Source: an uncultured Acetatifactor sp.
Lineage (GTDB): Bacteria > Bacillota > Clostridia > Lachnospirales > Lachnospiraceae
Direction of reading: 5' to 3'
DNA length: 64,000 bases
NCBI GenBank assembly: GCA_934402315.1
Contig: CAKRTS010000007.1
Span: 1 to 64,000, forward strand
Part shown: positions 41,992 through 53,440 of the stretch, one piece after another
How positions within the stretch are numbered: the first letter of the stretch is position 1
Layout of the letters: each line of letters starts with the position of its first letter
Translations under genes and position numbers: made by a program
Notes under the pieces: generated by a model
The model's input: only the letters and a program-made list of their open reading frames with translations
Told to the model about the DNA's origin: nothing
Database searches by the model: none

Positions 41992-42383
41992 ATTAATTCG
42001 TAGAAAAGCTCCTCTTCCTTTTGGGAAAATCCCTTAAATGCCAGTTCCTCTGTATCGGACATAACCTTATCAACCGCCAGTGCGAGTTCCCGTCCTGCTT
42101 CCGTCAGAAAAATACAATTTGCCCTTTTGCCGCCGGATACAATGCTCTGACGCTTGGTGACCAGACCGTCTGATTCCATCTTGCGGAGAAGGGAGGTCAT
42201 CGTTGCCGGTTCCACACAGCATATGGCAGCCAGCTGCCTTTGTACGATTCCCTCGTTGGAGAGCAGGGAGGAAAGCACCTTGGGCTGTCCCTCGGAGAGA
42301 TTCATTTTCTGAAAGCATTGTCGGCATCTTTTGCGGTGAACCAGTGAAGCATTGGCAAGTATTAAGTGTAAAGAATTGTCCAT
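41964..42383 (-). CDS. MarR-family regulator (CinR-like context)
   Basis: The 139-residue protein has a MarR winged helix: LSEGQPKVLSSLLSNEGIVQRQ, AICCVEPATMTSLLRKME and the wing GLVTKRQSIVSGGKRANCIFLT. MarR proteins repress genes until bound by small aromatic or lipophilic molecules. It is divergent from the tandem esterase gene, and the intergenic region carries a perfect 18-base palindrome (42464-42481). The arrangement matches cinR/cinB of Butyrivibrio fibrisolvens, where a MarR-type protein represses a cinnamoyl ester hydrolase. It is therefore the best candidate sensor of hydroxycinnamates here. Several cysteines near the N-terminus (KRCRQCF) could affect ligand or metal response. The minus-strand start is preceded by AGGAG. 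Confidence 0.87.
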   Translation of the reverse strand: MDNSLHLILANASLVHRKRCRQCFQKMNLSEGQPKVLSSLLSNEGIVQRQLAAICCVEPATMTSLLRKMESDGLVTKRQSIVSGGKRANCIFLTEAGRELALAVDKVMSDTEELAFKGFSQKEEELFYELIGRLTDNLS

Positions 42384-42426
42384 TGAAAAATTTCTCCTGT
42401 TATATAAAGAATAAAAAGGTTGGGGG

Positions 42427-42455
42427 TTGAAAAAAAGTCAAAACCTGTGTATACT
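42427..42455 (+). promoter_or_regulatory. Promoter of the tandem esterase-MATE operon
   Basis: TTGAAA (42427-42432) and TATACT (42450-42455) are exactly 17 bases apart. The predicted start near 42462 places the 18-base palindrome at 42464-42481 right over the first transcribed bases, ideal for repression. Confidence 0.7.
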
Positions 42456-42463
42456 TTGTTCTA

Positions 42464-42481
42464 GAATTAGAAATCTAATTC
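42464..42481. promoter_or_regulatory. Palindromic MarR operator candidate
   Basis: GAATTAGA-AA-TCTAATTC is a perfect inverted repeat of 8-base arms with a 2-base centre, in the gap between divergent marR and esterase genes. A second, shorter palindrome ATATTAATAT lies at 42488-42497. The placement next to the +1 position suggests control of the esterase and perhaps of marR itself. Confidence 0.65.
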
Positions 42482-42519
42482 GATACTATATTAATATTGG
42501 GTAGATTATTTGTCAATAG

Positions 42520-44850
<2,331 letters not shown>

Positions 44851-44890
44851 AAAATGTTCAATGGAAAAATGAGCTTAAGGGATAATGGAA

Positions 44891-46312
44891 ATGAAATGGT
44901 TAAAAAAGATTTTCGGCCTTGAAAGAGGCTTCTACAGACAGGTGGTGGTACTGGCTTTACCGATTGCCCTGCAGAGTCTGATTTCTATCGGAGTAAACAT
45001 GCTGGATACAGTGATGCTGGGCAGACTGGGGGAGGCGGAGCTCTCGGCAGCCTCCCTGGCAAACCAGTTTATCAGTATCTATCACATCTTCTGCATGGGA
45101 ATCGGCATGGGGGCTTCAGTTCTGGTCTCCAGATACTGGGGGATGCGTGAGCTGGAACCGGAAAAATCGATGACCGCCCTGAAAAAGACAATATGTATCA
45201 TGCTTCGCATTACAGTGGTGCTCGCGATCGTGTTTGCCGGCATAACGCTGTTGGCGCCGGAGCGTGTCATGAGAATGTATACAGACAGTGAAGGGATCAT
45301 TGAGAGAGGGGTCATCTACCTGAGATATTCCGTTGTGACCTACTTTTTCCTCGGACTATCGCTGGTGTGCACAATTGTGCTGCGCAGTGTCGGTCAGGTG
45401 AAAATGCCGTTGTTTGTTTCGATAGGAACTTTTTTTGTGAATCTGGTGGCAAACTATGGACTGATTTTTGGTAAACTCGGAATGCCCCGGCTGGGGATTG
45501 CGGGCGCGGCAGTGGCAACAATGATATCGAGGCTCTTTGAGGCGGCGGTTATCTGCGGCTATTTATTCGCGTTTGATAAAAAGATCCGGTTCCGGCCAAG
45601 ACATTTCATAATGAAAACAGGTGACCTGCTGGGAGAATATATCCGTATCAGCATCCCTGTCCTGATCAGTGACGCAATTCTTGCATTTGGTAATAACGCC
45701 GTGGCTATGGTTATCGGCAGACTGGGAGACAACTTCGTGGCAGCAAATGCAATTACCTCCGTGACACAGCAGCTGAGCAATGTCATGATCCAGGGCGTGT
45801 GTCAGGCGGGAGCCATCATGACGGGACAGACCCTCGGGGAGAACAGCAGGGAAAAAGCACAGGATCAGGCATTTGGTTTTCTGGGAGTCGGCTTTATACT
45901 CGGATTGCTGTCAGCGGGCTTTATTATGCTGGTCAGCAGACCGGTTATCAGCTTTTATCATGTTGGTGAGCAGACAGCGGGTATGGCGCAGCAGCTGATG
46001 GAGGCAATCAGCCTGATTGTTGTCTTTCAGGCGACCAACAGCATTATGACCAAGGGAGTGCTCAGAGGCGGCGGAGACACGAAAATGTTAATGCTGGCAG
46101 ACAATATATTCCTCTGGGTGCTGTCAATTCCGCTGGGGATCGTCGCTGCGTTTCTGTGGGGAGCGCCGCCCTTCTGGATTTACATTTCCCTGAAGGCGGA
46201 TCAGATTGCGAAGGCTGTATGGTGCATATGCAGACTGCGGAGCGGGAAGTGGGTAAAGAAGATTTATACCGGTAAAAATACGGCACCTGCAGACGGAAGG
46301 ACAGGTAAATAA
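44891..46312 (+). CDS. MATE-family efflux transporter, second copy
   Basis: The 473-residue protein has twelve predicted membrane helices and the MATE pattern (ALPIALQSLISIGVNMLDTVMLGRLGEAELSAASLANQF). It differs clearly from the first MATE protein in the window. It follows the tandem esterase by 40 bases and is probably co-transcribed, so it could export phenolic acids set free by that enzyme. ATG at 44891 is used because AAGGG is 9 bases upstream; an in-frame ATG at 44885 is only 3 bases from it. A strong terminator at 46328 ends the operon. Confidence 0.88.
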   Translation: MKWLKKIFGLERGFYRQVVVLALPIALQSLISIGVNMLDTVMLGRLGEAELSAASLANQFISIYHIFCMGIGMGASVLVSRYWGMRELEPEKSMTALKKTICIMLRITVVLAIVFAGITLLAPERVMRMYTDSEGIIERGVIYLRYSVVTYFFLGLSLVCTIVLRSVGQVKMPLFVSIGTFFVNLVANYGLIFGKLGMPRLGIAGAAVATMISRLFEAAVICGYLFAFDKKIRFRPRHFIMKTGDLLGEYIRISIPVLISDAILAFGNNAVAMVIGRLGDNFVAANAITSVTQQLSNVMIQGVCQAGAIMTGQTLGENSREKAQDQAFGFLGVGFILGLLSAGFIMLVSRPVISFYHVGEQTAGMAQQLMEAISLIVVFQATNSIMTKGVLRGGGDTKMLMLADNIFLWVLSIPLGIVAAFLWGAPPFWIYISLKADQIAKAVWCICRLRSGKWVKKIYTGKNTAPADGRTGK

Positions 46313-46327
46313 AACGATATACCAGAT

Positions 46328-46376
46328 AGCAGGGGTACGGCATTTTATAACATACCGTACCCTTGCTCTATTTTTT
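46328..46376 (+). terminator. Strong terminator after the esterase-MATE operon
   Basis: AGCAGGGGTACGG (46328-46340) pairs with CCGTACCCTTGCT (46354-46366) over 13 positions with one mismatch, followed by TTTTTT at 46371-46376. It starts 15 bases after the MATE stop. Confidence 0.88.
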
Positions 46377-46488
46377 GCAAATGTCAAAGAAAAGAATATA
46401 AAGAGCAATATTATATAAAAAGTTAACAAACAGAATTTTGCGGAAATGTGCAATCTATACAAAATAGAAAATAAAATGGCGACAACTA

Positions 46489-46541
46489 TTGACATATTGA
46501 CCCGAAGCGTATATTCTGTAAATATAAGATAAAACGTTTTA
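46489..46541 (+). promoter_or_regulatory. Promoter and LacI-type operator of the oligosaccharide importer
   Basis: TTGACA (46489-46494) and TATTCT (46512-46517) are 17 bases apart. A perfect palindrome TAAAACGTTTTA (46530-46541) lies just after the predicted start near 46524, a typical roadblock position for LacI repressors. The LacI gene at 52373 in the same gene set is the candidate regulator. Confidence 0.65.
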
Positions 46542-46579
46542 CTAATGAGTTGAGTACGAGCGAAACAGGGAGGGACAGC

Positions 46580-47503
46580 ATGAAAAAGTTTTTCTCTAAC
46601 AGTAAAAAAGTAAGGGGTTTTAAGGAATTTCTTTATATTCTGCCTTTTTTATTACTGGTTTTGGTTTTTTCTTACTATCCGCTATACGGATGGGTATACG
46701 CTTTCTTTGATTATAAACCGCCGTTTCCGCTTTCCAAGGATCTGTTTGTGGGGTTGAAGTGGTTCCGGTCCATGGTGGAGAATGAGGTAAAGCTGAAGCA
46801 GCTTCTGATGGTTCTGAGAAATACATTTGCAATGAGCGGAATCAGTCTGTTTTTTTCGTGGTTTCCGATGGTATTTGCGGTATTCCTGAATGAGATCAAG
46901 TGCAAGCCGTTCCAGAAGATCGTGCAGACGGTTACAACGCTGCCCAACTTCATCAGCTGGGTGCTGGTATACTCCATTGCTTACTGCATCTTCAACAGCA
47001 CAGGCGTTGTCAATACACTCGGCATGAGTCTGGGATGGTTCGACAAGCCGCAGATGTTCCTGCAGTCGAATGAACATATCTGGTTTAAGATGTGGCTCTG
47101 GCTGACATGGAAAAATGCCGGATGGTCAGCAATCATGTATCTGGCGGCGATCAGCGGTATTGATGAAGAGCTGATGGAGGCGGCCAAGGTGGACGGCGCT
47201 TCCAGAATGCAGAGGATCTGGCATATTACGATACCAAGCATCCTTCCGACCTATTTTGTGCTTGTAATGCTTAACCTTGCGAACTTCCTCTCCAACGGTA
47301 TGGAACAGTATTTTGTGTTCCAGAATGCGTTTAACAAGGATTCCATCCAGGTGCTTGACCTGTATGTATATAATCTGGCGATGGGCAACGGTGGATATTC
47401 CCTTTCGACAGCAATCAGTATTCTGAAGAGTGTGGTAAGCGTTGTGCTGTTGTGCATTACGAATAAGGTTTCCAAACTCATCAGAGGAGAAGGCTTTATT
47501 TAA
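46580..47503 (+). CDS. LplB-type oligosaccharide ABC permease
   Basis: This is a 307-residue membrane protein with six predicted helices and the EAA loop EELMEAAKVDGASRMQRIW at about residue 205. The N-terminal pattern (FLYILPFLLLVLVFSYYPLYGWVYAFFDYKP) is that of LplB-type permeases found in aldouronate and other plant oligosaccharide importers. It starts an operon with a YtcP-type permease and a binding lipoprotein. ATG at 46580 has GGGAGG 6 bases upstream. No ATPase gene is in the operon, so a shared MsmK-type ATPase is likely. Confidence 0.88.
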   Translation: MKKFFSNSKKVRGFKEFLYILPFLLLVLVFSYYPLYGWVYAFFDYKPPFPLSKDLFVGLKWFRSMVENEVKLKQLLMVLRNTFAMSGISLFFSWFPMVFAVFLNEIKCKPFQKIVQTVTTLPNFISWVLVYSIAYCIFNSTGVVNTLGMSLGWFDKPQMFLQSNEHIWFKMWLWLTWKNAGWSAIMYLAAISGIDEELMEAAKVDGASRMQRIWHITIPSILPTYFVLVMLNLANFLSNGMEQYFVFQNAFNKDSIQVLDLYVYNLAMGNGGYSLSTAISILKSVVSVVLLCITNKVSKLIRGEGFI

Positions 47504-47516
47504 GGAGGGAAGGAAA

Positions 47517-48446
47517 ATGAGCAGAGAATCGAAACGGAAAAAGGTAAAATATAAGGTTGGCGTAGGAGACCGCATCATCAGCATTGTGACGTACATTGTT
47601 TATTCCATCTTTGCTTTTGTATGTGCCTATCCGTTCTATTACATATTTATTAACACGATCAGCTCGAATGATCTGAGCCAGAGAGGAAAGGTTATCTTCT
47701 GGCCCAAGGAAGTACATTTTAATAACTATATACAGGTAATGAAGATTTCCGGCCTGTTTCAGGCGATGAAGGTATCGGTTGCCAGAACAGTCATCGGTAC
47801 CATTGTCACCGTGCTTGCGGCGGCGTTCCTCGGGTATATGTTCACAAGGGAGACCATGTGGCACAGGAAGCTCTGGTTCAGACTCGTTGCGGCAACGATG
47901 TACTTTAATGCAGGAATTATTCCATGGTTTATTACGATGGATAATCTGGGACTGAGAAATAACTTCTGGGTATATATTTTCCCGGTTGCGGTGCAGCCCT
48001 TCTACATCATTCTGTGTAAGACCTTTGTGGAGTCAGTTCCGAAGGAGCTGCAGGATGCTGCTGAGATTGATGGCGCCGGAACATTAAGGATTTTCTTCCA
48101 GATAATCATTCCGATTATCAAGCCGATACTGGCTACGGTTGCGATTTTTGCAGCTGTTGCGCAGTGGAACTCCTTCCAGGACACCCTGCTTCTGGTAACG
48201 GATGATAAGCTATATACACTACAGTATACGCTGTACAATTACATTAATCAGGCGAGCTCGTTAAAGGCTCTGGTCAACAATTCGACCTCCTCGGCGAATC
48301 TGGCTGCAAGCCTTGCACATGCCCAGACGGCTACGTCAATCCGCATGACGGTTACGATTGTGGTGGTAACGCCGATTATACTGATCTACCCGATTTTCCA
48401 GAGATTCTTTACAAAGGGTATTATGATCGGCGCGGTAAAGGGATAA
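47517..48446 (+). CDS. YtcP-type oligosaccharide ABC permease
   Basis: The 309-residue membrane protein has six predicted helices and the EAA loop KELQDAAEIDGAGTLRIFF at about residue 185. GDRIISIVTYIVYSIFAFVCAYPFYYIFINTIS at the N-terminus and the family end FFTKGIMIGAVKG are typical of YtcP permeases, which pair with LplB-type partners. It follows the first permease by 13 bases with AAGGAGGG as ribosome site. Together they form the membrane pore of an importer for plant-cell-wall oligosaccharides. Confidence 0.88.
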   Translation: MSRESKRKKVKYKVGVGDRIISIVTYIVYSIFAFVCAYPFYYIFINTISSNDLSQRGKVIFWPKEVHFNNYIQVMKISGLFQAMKVSVARTVIGTIVTVLAAAFLGYMFTRETMWHRKLWFRLVAATMYFNAGIIPWFITMDNLGLRNNFWVYIFPVAVQPFYIILCKTFVESVPKELQDAAEIDGAGTLRIFFQIIIPIIKPILATVAIFAAVAQWNSFQDTLLLVTDDKLYTLQYTLYNYINQASSLKALVNNSTSSANLAASLAHAQTATSIRMTVTIVVVTPIILIYPIFQRFFTKGIMIGAVKG

Positions 48447-48515
48447 TGAACAGGCGAATGAACTGTTGATTATAAGCTATTTTGCGCAATAGAAGCGCAG
48501 GAAAGAGAGGGAATT

Positions 48516-50276
48516 ATGAAGAGTAAGAAATTAGTTTCACTCCTGTGTGTGGCAGCCATGACGGCGGGCATTCTCACAGGATGCGGCGGAGATGCGGGAA
48601 GTACGAATGCGTCAGGCTCCGCGGGCAGCGCTGCTAATACTTCCAGCGGGTCTGCAGGCAGCAGCGACAGCAGCTCCAGCTCTGATACCATGACATTGGA
48701 AATCTTTGATGTCGCGGCTAACTATCAGGGAATGCAGACCGGATGGTTTGCAAAGGTTGTTAAAGACCGCTTCAACATTGAACTGAATATCATTGCACCT
48801 CAGGTTGCAGGAGATGCCATTTACCAGACACGTGCCAGCAGCGGAAATCTTGGTGACATTCTCATACTTGAGAAGAGCCAGTTTCAGGATTGCGTGGCAA
48901 CGGGGCTGATCAAGGACATCAGCGGTGAGATCTGGAACAGTGAGAATCTTTCCAACTACAAGGAGCAGATCGATACCCTGAACAACAGCCTTGAGGGAAA
49001 TGACGGCAAGACTTATGGTATTCCGACAGAGATGATGAATACTTCACCTACCTCCTACTCCCAGGATGTGATCTACTCCAGCCCTCTGCTCAGGTGGGAT
49101 CTTTACTCAGAGCTTGGATGCCCTGATATTGCGGATCTGGATGGATTGCTTGACGTGCTGGAGGATATGATGCAGAATCATCCGACGAATGCCTCCGGGG
49201 ATCCCTGCTATCCGTTTTCACTCTGGGCTGACTGGGATGGCGGCGACGGAATGCTCGGTATTGCAAACGTTGTGCAGCTGACCACATGGTACGGTGAGAA
49301 GATTAAAGGTTCTGTCATCCTGAAGCCCGACGGAACATTTATTCCTCTGACAGATAAGAACGGAACCTATTATAAGATTCTGAAGTTCCTGAACACCGCT
49401 GAGAGACGCGGTCTGGTTGATCCAGACTCCGCTACGCAGGACTGGAACAGTGCATGTGCAAAGATGAGTGCAGGTCAGGTTTATCTGATGTGGTACAGCT
49501 GGCAGGTTGGTTTCTGGAACTCCACCGACAGACTGCAGGATGGCTCAGCATTTATTTTTACACCCGTTGCGGATCAGACCTACTACACAGATGCTGATTC
49601 CTATTATGGAAGCGGACGTGTATTTGCGGTCGGCTCTCAGGTTGACGATGCAAAGTACCAGAGGATTATGGAGTTCCTTGACTGGTATGCAAGCCCTGAA
49701 GGACTGATGTTCCAGCATGATGGTATTGAAGGCTTTAACTATGAAAAGGGTGAGGACGGAAGACTTTACCAGATTAACTCCAACGCGCTGATGGATAATC
49801 TGCCTGTACCTGAGGAGTGGGGCGGAGCCGGCTATCAGGATGGTAACAATGCGATTAACCAGTGGATTGTAAGCGCAAACAGCGTCAACCCGCTGACCAA
49901 TGAAACTTATGGCGTAAATTATTGGAGCACCTATAAGGAAGCTACCATGACCGATATGAAGAAGGCATGGCAGGAGAAGTTCGGAGCAGAAGAGCCTGCG
50001 GATTACATGAAGAAGAATAACAAGCTCGTGATCAGCCCGAATGTGAGCGTGGCGCTTCCTTCTGATTCTGCGGATATCTCCGTTATCCGTAACCAGTGTA
50101 ATGAAACTGTCTGTGACTACTCATGGAGAATGATTTACGCGAAGGATGATGCTGAGTTTGATTCCATGTGGGATGAGATGACGACCCAGCTGACAGGTTT
50201 CGGATTCGATGATCTGATGAAGTTTGATACAGAGAAGCACACGATTGAGCTGAATGCCAAGAATGCGGTAAAGTAA
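48516..50276 (+). CDS. Oligosaccharide-binding lipoprotein of the LplB/YtcP system
   Basis: The 586-residue lipoprotein has lipobox ILTGC (Cys23), then a Gly/Ser/Asn-rich flexible linker (residues about 25-60) and a long family 1 binding domain starting TMTLEIFDVAANYQG. Binding proteins of LplB/YtcP systems are typically this large (500-580 residues). Many Trp and Tyr residues in the second half (WYSWQVGFWN, YYTDADSYYGSG) suggest a wide sugar-stacking cleft for oligosaccharides. It lies 69 bases after the permease, with a terminator behind it that may reduce read-through into the GH120 gene. The neighbouring GH120 and GH36 genes point to xylo- or galacto-oligosaccharides. Confidence 0.87.
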   Translation: MKSKKLVSLLCVAAMTAGILTGCGGDAGSTNASGSAGSAANTSSGSAGSSDSSSSSDTMTLEIFDVAANYQGMQTGWFAKVVKDRFNIELNIIAPQVAGDAIYQTRASSGNLGDILILEKSQFQDCVATGLIKDISGEIWNSENLSNYKEQIDTLNNSLEGNDGKTYGIPTEMMNTSPTSYSQDVIYSSPLLRWDLYSELGCPDIADLDGLLDVLEDMMQNHPTNASGDPCYPFSLWADWDGGDGMLGIANVVQLTTWYGEKIKGSVILKPDGTFIPLTDKNGTYYKILKFLNTAERRGLVDPDSATQDWNSACAKMSAGQVYLMWYSWQVGFWNSTDRLQDGSAFIFTPVADQTYYTDADSYYGSGRVFAVGSQVDDAKYQRIMEFLDWYASPEGLMFQHDGIEGFNYEKGEDGRLYQINSNALMDNLPVPEEWGGAGYQDGNNAINQWIVSANSVNPLTNETYGVNYWSTYKEATMTDMKKAWQEKFGAEEPADYMKKNNKLVISPNVSVALPSDSADISVIRNQCNETVCDYSWRMIYAKDDAEFDSMWDEMTTQLTGFGFDDLMKFDTEKHTIELNAKNAVK

Positions 50277-50304
50277 GCGCATCTGCAAAAAGCATCACGG
50301 TGAT

Positions 50305-50338
50305 AAAAGGGGCGCTGCATAGAAGCGGCGTCCCTTTT
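50305..50338 (+). terminator. Terminator between the transporter and glycosidase genes
   Basis: AAAAGGGGCGCT (50305-50316) can pair with AGCGGCGTCCCTTTT (50324-50338), with the outer seven pairs perfect and inner wobbles. The TTTT is part of the stem. It may allow partial read-through so that the importer is made in excess over the enzymes. Confidence 0.65.
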
Positions 50339-50378
50339 GTATACGAAGGAATGAAACGAGGAAAGGTGTGAAACGTTT

Positions 50379-52373
50379 ATGGACAGAGATATCACAGAAC
50401 TTTTGCCGGACGGAAGAGTGTTTGATTTTTGGGAAAAGGATAACGAATACCGGAGGATCCTGTATGTGGACGGAAGCTATGGCGGAGAGAACGGACCGGA
50501 GGACGGAAGTGCAAAGGCTCCCTTTTCGACGATATCACAGGCAGCTGCGCTTGCCACGCCCGGTACGCAGGTGCTGATACATGCCGGTGTCTATCGGGAA
50601 TGTGTCTGTCCCGAAAACGGAGGCACGGATGCTGGACACATGATCTGCTATGAGGCGTTTGGGGACGGTGAAGTATGTATCAAAGCTTCGGAGGTTGTGA
50701 CAGAGTTTCGTCCGAGCAGTGACTGGCGTCTTTTTGACATGCATGGAGAAAAGGAAGATAAGAAAGTATGCATCTGGGAACACCGGCTGGATCCGGATAT
50801 GTTCCGGGGATATAATCCGTTCTGTGCGGTGAATATTCTGCATGACAGACTTTTTATAGAATATGAAAAGACAGATATGTCAACCTATCTGAACAGACGG
50901 GGCATGGTTTTTTGTGACGGAAAGCCATTGACGCAGGTTGCGTTATATCATCAGATGGGACAGGCAGAGGGCACCTACTGGGTCGAAGCGAATGGCCAGA
51001 CGGTGCATTTCCGTCTTCCGGGAGATGATTCTCCCCAGAACCACATCATTGAATTGACATGCAGGGAACAGTGCTTTGCACCGGAAAAACCGTTCCTGTC
51101 TTACATTAAGGTGAAAAATCTGACACTTGCACACGCTGCAACGGGGGCTCCTGTTCCCCAGCGCGGGGCATTGTCTGCATATAGAGGACATCACTGGGTG
51201 ATTGAAAATTGCGTGATCGACTGGTCCAATGCTGTCGGAATCGATGTCGGGAATGAGTGCTGGCATCATAACTTTCAGGAGGATCAGGTCATCGGACACA
51301 GCGTAATCCGGGGATGTACGATTAAGAATGCCGGTGTCTGCGGTATTGCCGGATTATTTGCAACGGATATGCTTATTGAAGATAATCTGATTGAAGGTAC
51401 CGGATGGCAGAGAATGGAGCTGTCATGGGAAGCGGGCGGCATGAAATTGCATAACAGTGTAAATGGCCTGTTCCGCAGGAACATCTTCAAAAACACCTTC
51501 CGCGCCGACCATATCTGGCTGGATTGCGGAAATGAAAATAACCGTATTACGCAGAATCTTTTCCTGAACGGAATAGAACAGAGAGAAGCTGTTTTTATTG
51601 AATGTACCAGAGACGGGGTAAATCTCATCGATCACAACATTTTCTGGAATGTGGAAGGAAGATTTGATCCAAAGGCGATACCGGAGGAAAAGGGATCTGC
51701 GGGCTGGTATCATCTGACAGAGAAGGATATTGTAAATGGCTATGCGGTTTACGGAGAGGGAACCGATCATCTGCGGATCGTAAGTAATCTGATTGGAAAG
51801 TGCCGCAGTGCAGGCTATTTTGCAAAGACGGTAGCATTCAGGAGCTTTGGAATGGAAAGAGGCGGAACATCGCGTGATGCAGCCATTGTGAGCAACCTGT
51901 TTTACGATTGCGGGGAAGCGGCCATCAAGCTGCCGACAAAGGATAACTGCGTGGAGGGAAATGCCTATGTAAAGATGCGGGGAGGGTATCTTCGTATAAT
52001 TTATCCTGAACCGGAGGTATTACTGCATCTGCCTGCATGGCAGGAATTTGAAGGGTTTGATCTGGAGGGGCAGGAGGCATGGTTTGACATTGATGTGGAC
52101 GCGGAGCAGTACACCATGCGGTTTTCAAGGGCAGCTGACCGGATTCCCGCCTTTAAAAAGGATATTGAGAGGAGAAGATTTGTTTATTCGGTTGAGGAAC
52201 TGAAAGAGACCTCCGAAAAACTGTTGGAAGCACAGGCTAAAGTCAACGCGTCTGTTCTCTGGGGAGAGGGGACGAATGGAAAACATATGGCGGGACCTTT
52301 TGAAGAGCCTAAGGAAGGCGTGATTTACCATATAGATCCAAGAAAAACCAGCCATCGAAGGAGAATAAGATAG
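50379..52373 (+). CDS. GH120-like beta-xylosidase (right-handed beta-helix)
   Basis: The 664-residue protein is a right-handed beta-helix enzyme: ILYVDGSYGG, PFSTISQAAALATPGTQVLIHAGVYRE at the N-terminus, then many helical coils. Comparison from memory with the GH120 beta-xylosidase XylC of Thermoanaerobacterium aligns EAGGMKLH (Glu351) and IWLDCGNENNRITQNLF (Asp382) with the acid/base Glu353 and nucleophile Asp382 of that enzyme. Both catalytic residues are thus kept. There is no signal peptide, so it probably trims imported xylo-oligosaccharides. It overlaps the LacI start by one base. A generic parallel-beta-helix or lyase-like label would be the cautious alternative. Confidence 0.75.
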   Translation: MDRDITELLPDGRVFDFWEKDNEYRRILYVDGSYGGENGPEDGSAKAPFSTISQAAALATPGTQVLIHAGVYRECVCPENGGTDAGHMICYEAFGDGEVCIKASEVVTEFRPSSDWRLFDMHGEKEDKKVCIWEHRLDPDMFRGYNPFCAVNILHDRLFIEYEKTDMSTYLNRRGMVFCDGKPLTQVALYHQMGQAEGTYWVEANGQTVHFRLPGDDSPQNHIIELTCREQCFAPEKPFLSYIKVKNLTLAHAATGAPVPQRGALSAYRGHHWVIENCVIDWSNAVGIDVGNECWHHNFQEDQVIGHSVIRGCTIKNAGVCGIAGLFATDMLIEDNLIEGTGWQRMELSWEAGGMKLHNSVNGLFRRNIFKNTFRADHIWLDCGNENNRITQNLFLNGIEQREAVFIECTRDGVNLIDHNIFWNVEGRFDPKAIPEEKGSAGWYHLTEKDIVNGYAVYGEGTDHLRIVSNLIGKCRSAGYFAKTVAFRSFGMERGGTSRDAAIVSNLFYDCGEAAIKLPTKDNCVEGNAYVKMRGGYLRIIYPEPEVLLHLPAWQEFEGFDLEGQEAWFDIDVDAEQYTMRFSRAADRIPAFKKDIERRRFVYSVEELKETSEKLLEAQAKVNASVLWGEGTNGKHMAGPFEEPKEGVIYHIDPRKTSHRRRIR

Positions 52374-53425
52374 TGATTACTGTCAAAGAAATTGCAAAGA
52401 TCTGCGGCGTGTCTCCCAGTACGGTGTCAAATATTCTGAATGGAAAACCCAACGTGGGAAAAGAGACCAGAAAGAAGGTTCTTGCGACGATTCAGGAGAC
52501 AGGGTATCATACGAATTACTTTGCCTCCAGCATGCGAAAACAGAATTCCAGGATGATCAGCATTATTGTAGAAGATCTGTGTCAGTTTACGACGCCGACA
52601 ATCGTTGAGGAAATTATGACATACTGCGAATCGGTCGGATATCGTACAATTTTGATGAATATGAGATTATATGACAGATGGCAGGATACATGGTACACAG
52701 ATGAAAACAAGCTCCGGAAGGTTCTGGAACCGTTGCTGCTGGAAATTGAATCCATTAAAGTAGACGGTAATATTTATGTCGCGGGACACGGACGTGAAAT
52801 CGGGTGTTTCCCGAAGAATTATGAGATACCTACGGTGATCGCATATGCAAAGTCTGAAAAGGACAGATTCCCCTCAGTGCTGATTGATGATGAAAATGGG
52901 GCATATGAGATGGGGCGTTATTTCGTTTCAAAGGGACACAGCCGTATTAGCGTGATAGCCGGTGTGGAAGATAATATGCATACGCAGAAAAGACTGGCAG
53001 GGTATCAGAAGGCATTGTTTGAGGCGGGAATTCCTTATAACCCGGAATGGATTCTTCATGGGGACTGGAAATATGAAAAAGGATATTCGCTTGCAAGACA
53101 GGCGTTGGCAATGAATCCGACCCTGATCTGGTGTATGAATGACCAGATGGCGGGGGGAGTTTACAGATATCTCTATGAGCAGGGAATACAGATCGGCAAG
53201 GAAATTTCGGTGGCAGGGTATGATAATATGGAATCCTGTGATTACATGTATCCACGTCTTACGACAAGCGCACTTCCCTTACGCCAGATAGGCCGCAAAT
53301 CGGCTGAGACCGTGATACATATGATCGAGCAGGAGGGCTGGAGACCTGAGACCATGAAAACATGGATGCCGTGTACGATGACGGAGGGGCAGTCCGTGGC
53401 AGATCTCAAAAAGCAAATAGTATAA
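52373..53425 (+). CDS. LacI-family regulator of the xylo/galacto-oligosaccharide operon
   Basis: The 350-residue protein starts with a LacI helix-turn-helix (MITVKEIAKICGVSPSTVSNILNGKPNVG) followed by a periplasmic-binding-like sensor domain with ISVIAGVEDNMHTQKRLAGY. It has a GTG start with AAGGAG 9 bases upstream, overlapping the GH120 stop by one base. It lies between two glycosidase genes of the same operon and probably controls the promoter at 46489 through TAAAACGTTTTA. The inducer may be a xylo- or galacto-oligosaccharide. Confidence 0.87.
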   Translation: MITVKEIAKICGVSPSTVSNILNGKPNVGKETRKKVLATIQETGYHTNYFASSMRKQNSRMISIIVEDLCQFTTPTIVEEIMTYCESVGYRTILMNMRLYDRWQDTWYTDENKLRKVLEPLLLEIESIKVDGNIYVAGHGREIGCFPKNYEIPTVIAYAKSEKDRFPSVLIDDENGAYEMGRYFVSKGHSRISVIAGVEDNMHTQKRLAGYQKALFEAGIPYNPEWILHGDWKYEKGYSLARQALAMNPTLIWCMNDQMAGGVYRYLYEQGIQIGKEISVAGYDNMESCDYMYPRLTTSALPLRQIGRKSAETVIHMIEQEGWRPETMKTWMPCTMTEGQSVADLKKQIV

Positions 53426-53440
53426 CAGGGAGAAAAAGTG

